Shown in pieces: positions 63,233 to 64,000 of a stretch of DNA of 64,000 nt (positions are counted from its first letter, which is position 1; each line of letters begins with the position of its first letter). Source of the DNA: Verrucomicrobiota bacterium. GTDB taxonomy: Bacteria; Verrucomicrobiota; Verrucomicrobiia; Opitutales; Opitutaceae. Location of the stretch: NCBI GenBank assembly GCA_023428905.1, contig JAEYWP010000022.1, positions 124,001-188,000 on the forward strand. The letters are read 5' to 3'. Made by a program: the position numbers and the translations under genes. The notes beneath the pieces are model-generated. The model worked only from the letters and a program-made list of their open reading frames with translations, was not told the DNA's origin and did not search any database.

Positions 63233-63478
63233 TCAAAAGCCGGGGTGATACTCCCGCAGCAGAGAGTCGTCCGGCGTAAAGGAGCCGCGTCCAGATCCGT
63301 AGTTATGGGTATGGTTATCCCCGTGCCACTGTCGCGGTCGGCGCAGCTTCGGCTCAACAGCCGGGCTCTGCTCCGCGACCTGGCCACCGGGGATTTCCAC
63401 AAGATCCCCTTTCACTTCAGAGGGCTGATCCGCGCGGTCCGCGTTGCCTGAACTGCGGCCGAAACTACGGTCGGCCAC
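63233..63478 (-). CDS. Possible small hydrophilic protein
   Basis: An 81-residue open frame with GTG start has a composition that looks protein-like: it is polar with few Arg repeats, contains HGDNHTHNYGSGRGSFTPDD and ends LLREYHPGF. No Shine-Dalgarno sequence is seen, and I recognise no family. It sits between atpC and the feo operon in a 416-base gap; the rest of that gap holds only the feo promoter candidate and the hairpin after atpC. Confidence 0.35.
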   Translation of the reverse strand: MADRSFGRSSGNADRADQPSEVKGDLVEIPGGQVAEQSPAVEPKLRRPRQWHGDNHTHNYGSGRGSFTPDDSLLREYHPGF

Positions 63479-63486
63479 AGACTTTG

Positions 63487-63501
63487 GCCGCCCGAGGCGG
63501 C
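63487..63501 (-). terminator. Hairpin directly after atpC
   Basis: GCCGCC and GGCGGC form a 6-bp stem with a 3-base loop immediately after the atpC stop. No T tract follows on the minus strand, so it is at best a weak terminator. Confidence 0.4.
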
Positions 63502-63909
63502 TTACTTGCGACGGCGTTTGACGCCCAGCTGTGCGACCGAGAAGCGCACGATGCCCTCCAGTCGCTCCACTTCGCCCGGCTCCAGCGTCTCTTTGGCGCG
63601 CAGGGCTTCTTCGGCGCGCTGCATCGCTTTCTCGGCGGCGGCTTCGTCGATCTTCTCCTCCGTGATCGCGCTTTCCGCCAGCACCGAGACGCGGTCGCCT
63701 TCGATCTCTGCAAACCCACGGCCCACCGCGAGATGGAAGGTCGTGTTGCCCTTGGTCACGCGCAGTTCGCCGCTGTCCACCTGCGTGAGCAGGGGAATGT
63801 GTCCGGGCAGAATGCCGATTTCGCCCTCCACCGTGGGAATGACGACGGAGTCGATCGTCTCGCTAAAGACGCGAGCCTCGGGGGTGACGATTTCGAGAGT
63901 GAGAGCCAT
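63502..63909 (-). CDS. atpC: ATP synthase F1 epsilon subunit
   Basis: The 135-residue subunit has an N-terminal beta-sandwich (LTLEIVTPEARVFSETIDSV, GEIGILPGHIPLLTQVDSGE) and a C-terminal helical hairpin (EAAAEKAMQRAEEALRAKET). It is part of the central stalk of the F-type ATP synthase and inhibits ATP hydrolysis. ATG 63909 matches the family start; a GTG at 63921 is rejected. It is downstream of a probable atpD on the same strand. Confidence 0.95.
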   Translation of the reverse strand: MALTLEIVTPEARVFSETIDSVVIPTVEGEIGILPGHIPLLTQVDSGELRVTKGNTTFHLAVGRGFAEIEGDRVSVLAESAITEEKIDEAAAEKAMQRAEEALRAKETLEPGEVERLEGIVRFSVAQLGVKRRRK

Positions 63910-63983
63910 GGGTGGGACCACCGTGCCCAGGGCGCCGACAGGGGCGCCTCAGGGCGGCAGCGGTGGAGATTAGCAGTTGAACC

Positions 63984-64000
63984 TTACTTCTTTCCGGCAG
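63984..64000 (-). CDS. atpD: Probable 3' end of atpD (F1 beta subunit), cut by window edge
   Basis: Only the last codons are visible: AGKK and a TAA stop, 74 bases before the atpC start. The assignment rests on the usual atpD-atpC order and the Lys-rich tail, not on recognisable domain sequence. Confidence 0.35.

Overview
This is a GC-rich bacterial chromosome segment with densely packed genes on both strands. No insertion sequence, prophage, CRISPR array, rRNA or tRNA gene was seen. The gene content suggests a member of Verrucomicrobiota, most likely Opitutaceae-like. Supporting signs are the large Oar-type TonB-dependent receptor with an N-terminal carboxypeptidase-regulatory domain, DUF1080 and DUF5069 proteins, many hybrid histidine kinases and a bacterial SET-domain protein. 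This placement is inference from gene content, not from a marker-gene tree.

Layout. 1-2.9 kb: the 3' end of a hybrid histidine kinase and a receiver-kinase. 3-10.5 kb: a lipoprotein, a secreted DUF1080/TIM-barrel fusion, a SET-domain protein, an orphan gene, a secreted glycosidase-like protein, a Tat-exported metallo-beta-lactamase-fold hydrolase and a TonB-C lipoprotein. 10.6-18.9 kb: a DUF481 outer-membrane protein, an RNA methyltransferase-like enzyme, a membrane hybrid kinase, a SIS-domain isomerase, a protein of a family labelled 3-methyladenine glycosylase, a membrane protein with two degenerate cyclic-nucleotide domains, and a single-domain response regulator. 19-22.6 kb: molybdenum cofactor synthesis, with moaA divergent from moeA-moaC-moaD-moaE. 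22.6-25.9 kb: an unknown protein, a small membrane protein and 6-phosphogluconate dehydrogenase, the last preceded by a perfect palindrome and a terminator-like hairpin. 25.9-29.2 kb: an overlapping heme oxygenase, bacteriophytochrome and response regulator operon. 29.2-35 kb: a GT-C-like membrane protein and the TonB-dependent receptor, separated by two intrinsic terminators and a possible small RNA. 35.3-42 kb: a likely glycan/glycolipid locus with an (alpha/alpha)6 glycoside hydrolase, a GT4 glycosyltransferase, a fused phosphodiesterase-EEP protein and a convergent VTT/DedA protein. 42-51.5 kb: housekeeping genes (gmk, miaB, a lytic transglycosylase, DAHP synthase, rlmN, an M20 peptidase) with some unknowns. 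51.7-56.4 kb: pdxH, a hybrid kinase with a defective receiver, sixA, a lipoate ligase-like protein and a GT2. 56.6-60 kb: a DUF4412 protein, a GNAT acetyltransferase, a DUF5069 protein and a divergent Nramp-related transporter. 60-63.1 kb: a ferrous iron feoA-feoA-feoB operon plus a 54-residue FeoB-associated Cys-rich protein. 63.5-64 kb: atpC and the last codons of a probable atpD.

The functional themes are signal transduction (five histidine kinases, two stand-alone receivers, a SixA phosphatase), red-light sensing with its own biliverdin supply, molybdenum cofactor and iron supply, and envelope or glycan handling. The most notable items are the phosphodiesterase-EEP fusion in the glycosyltransferase locus, the SET protein with post-SET-like cysteines, the pseudoenzyme-like cyclic-nucleotide membrane protein, the receiver lacking its phospho-acceptor, the palindrome and hairpin before gnd, and the possible small RNA near 31.6 kb.
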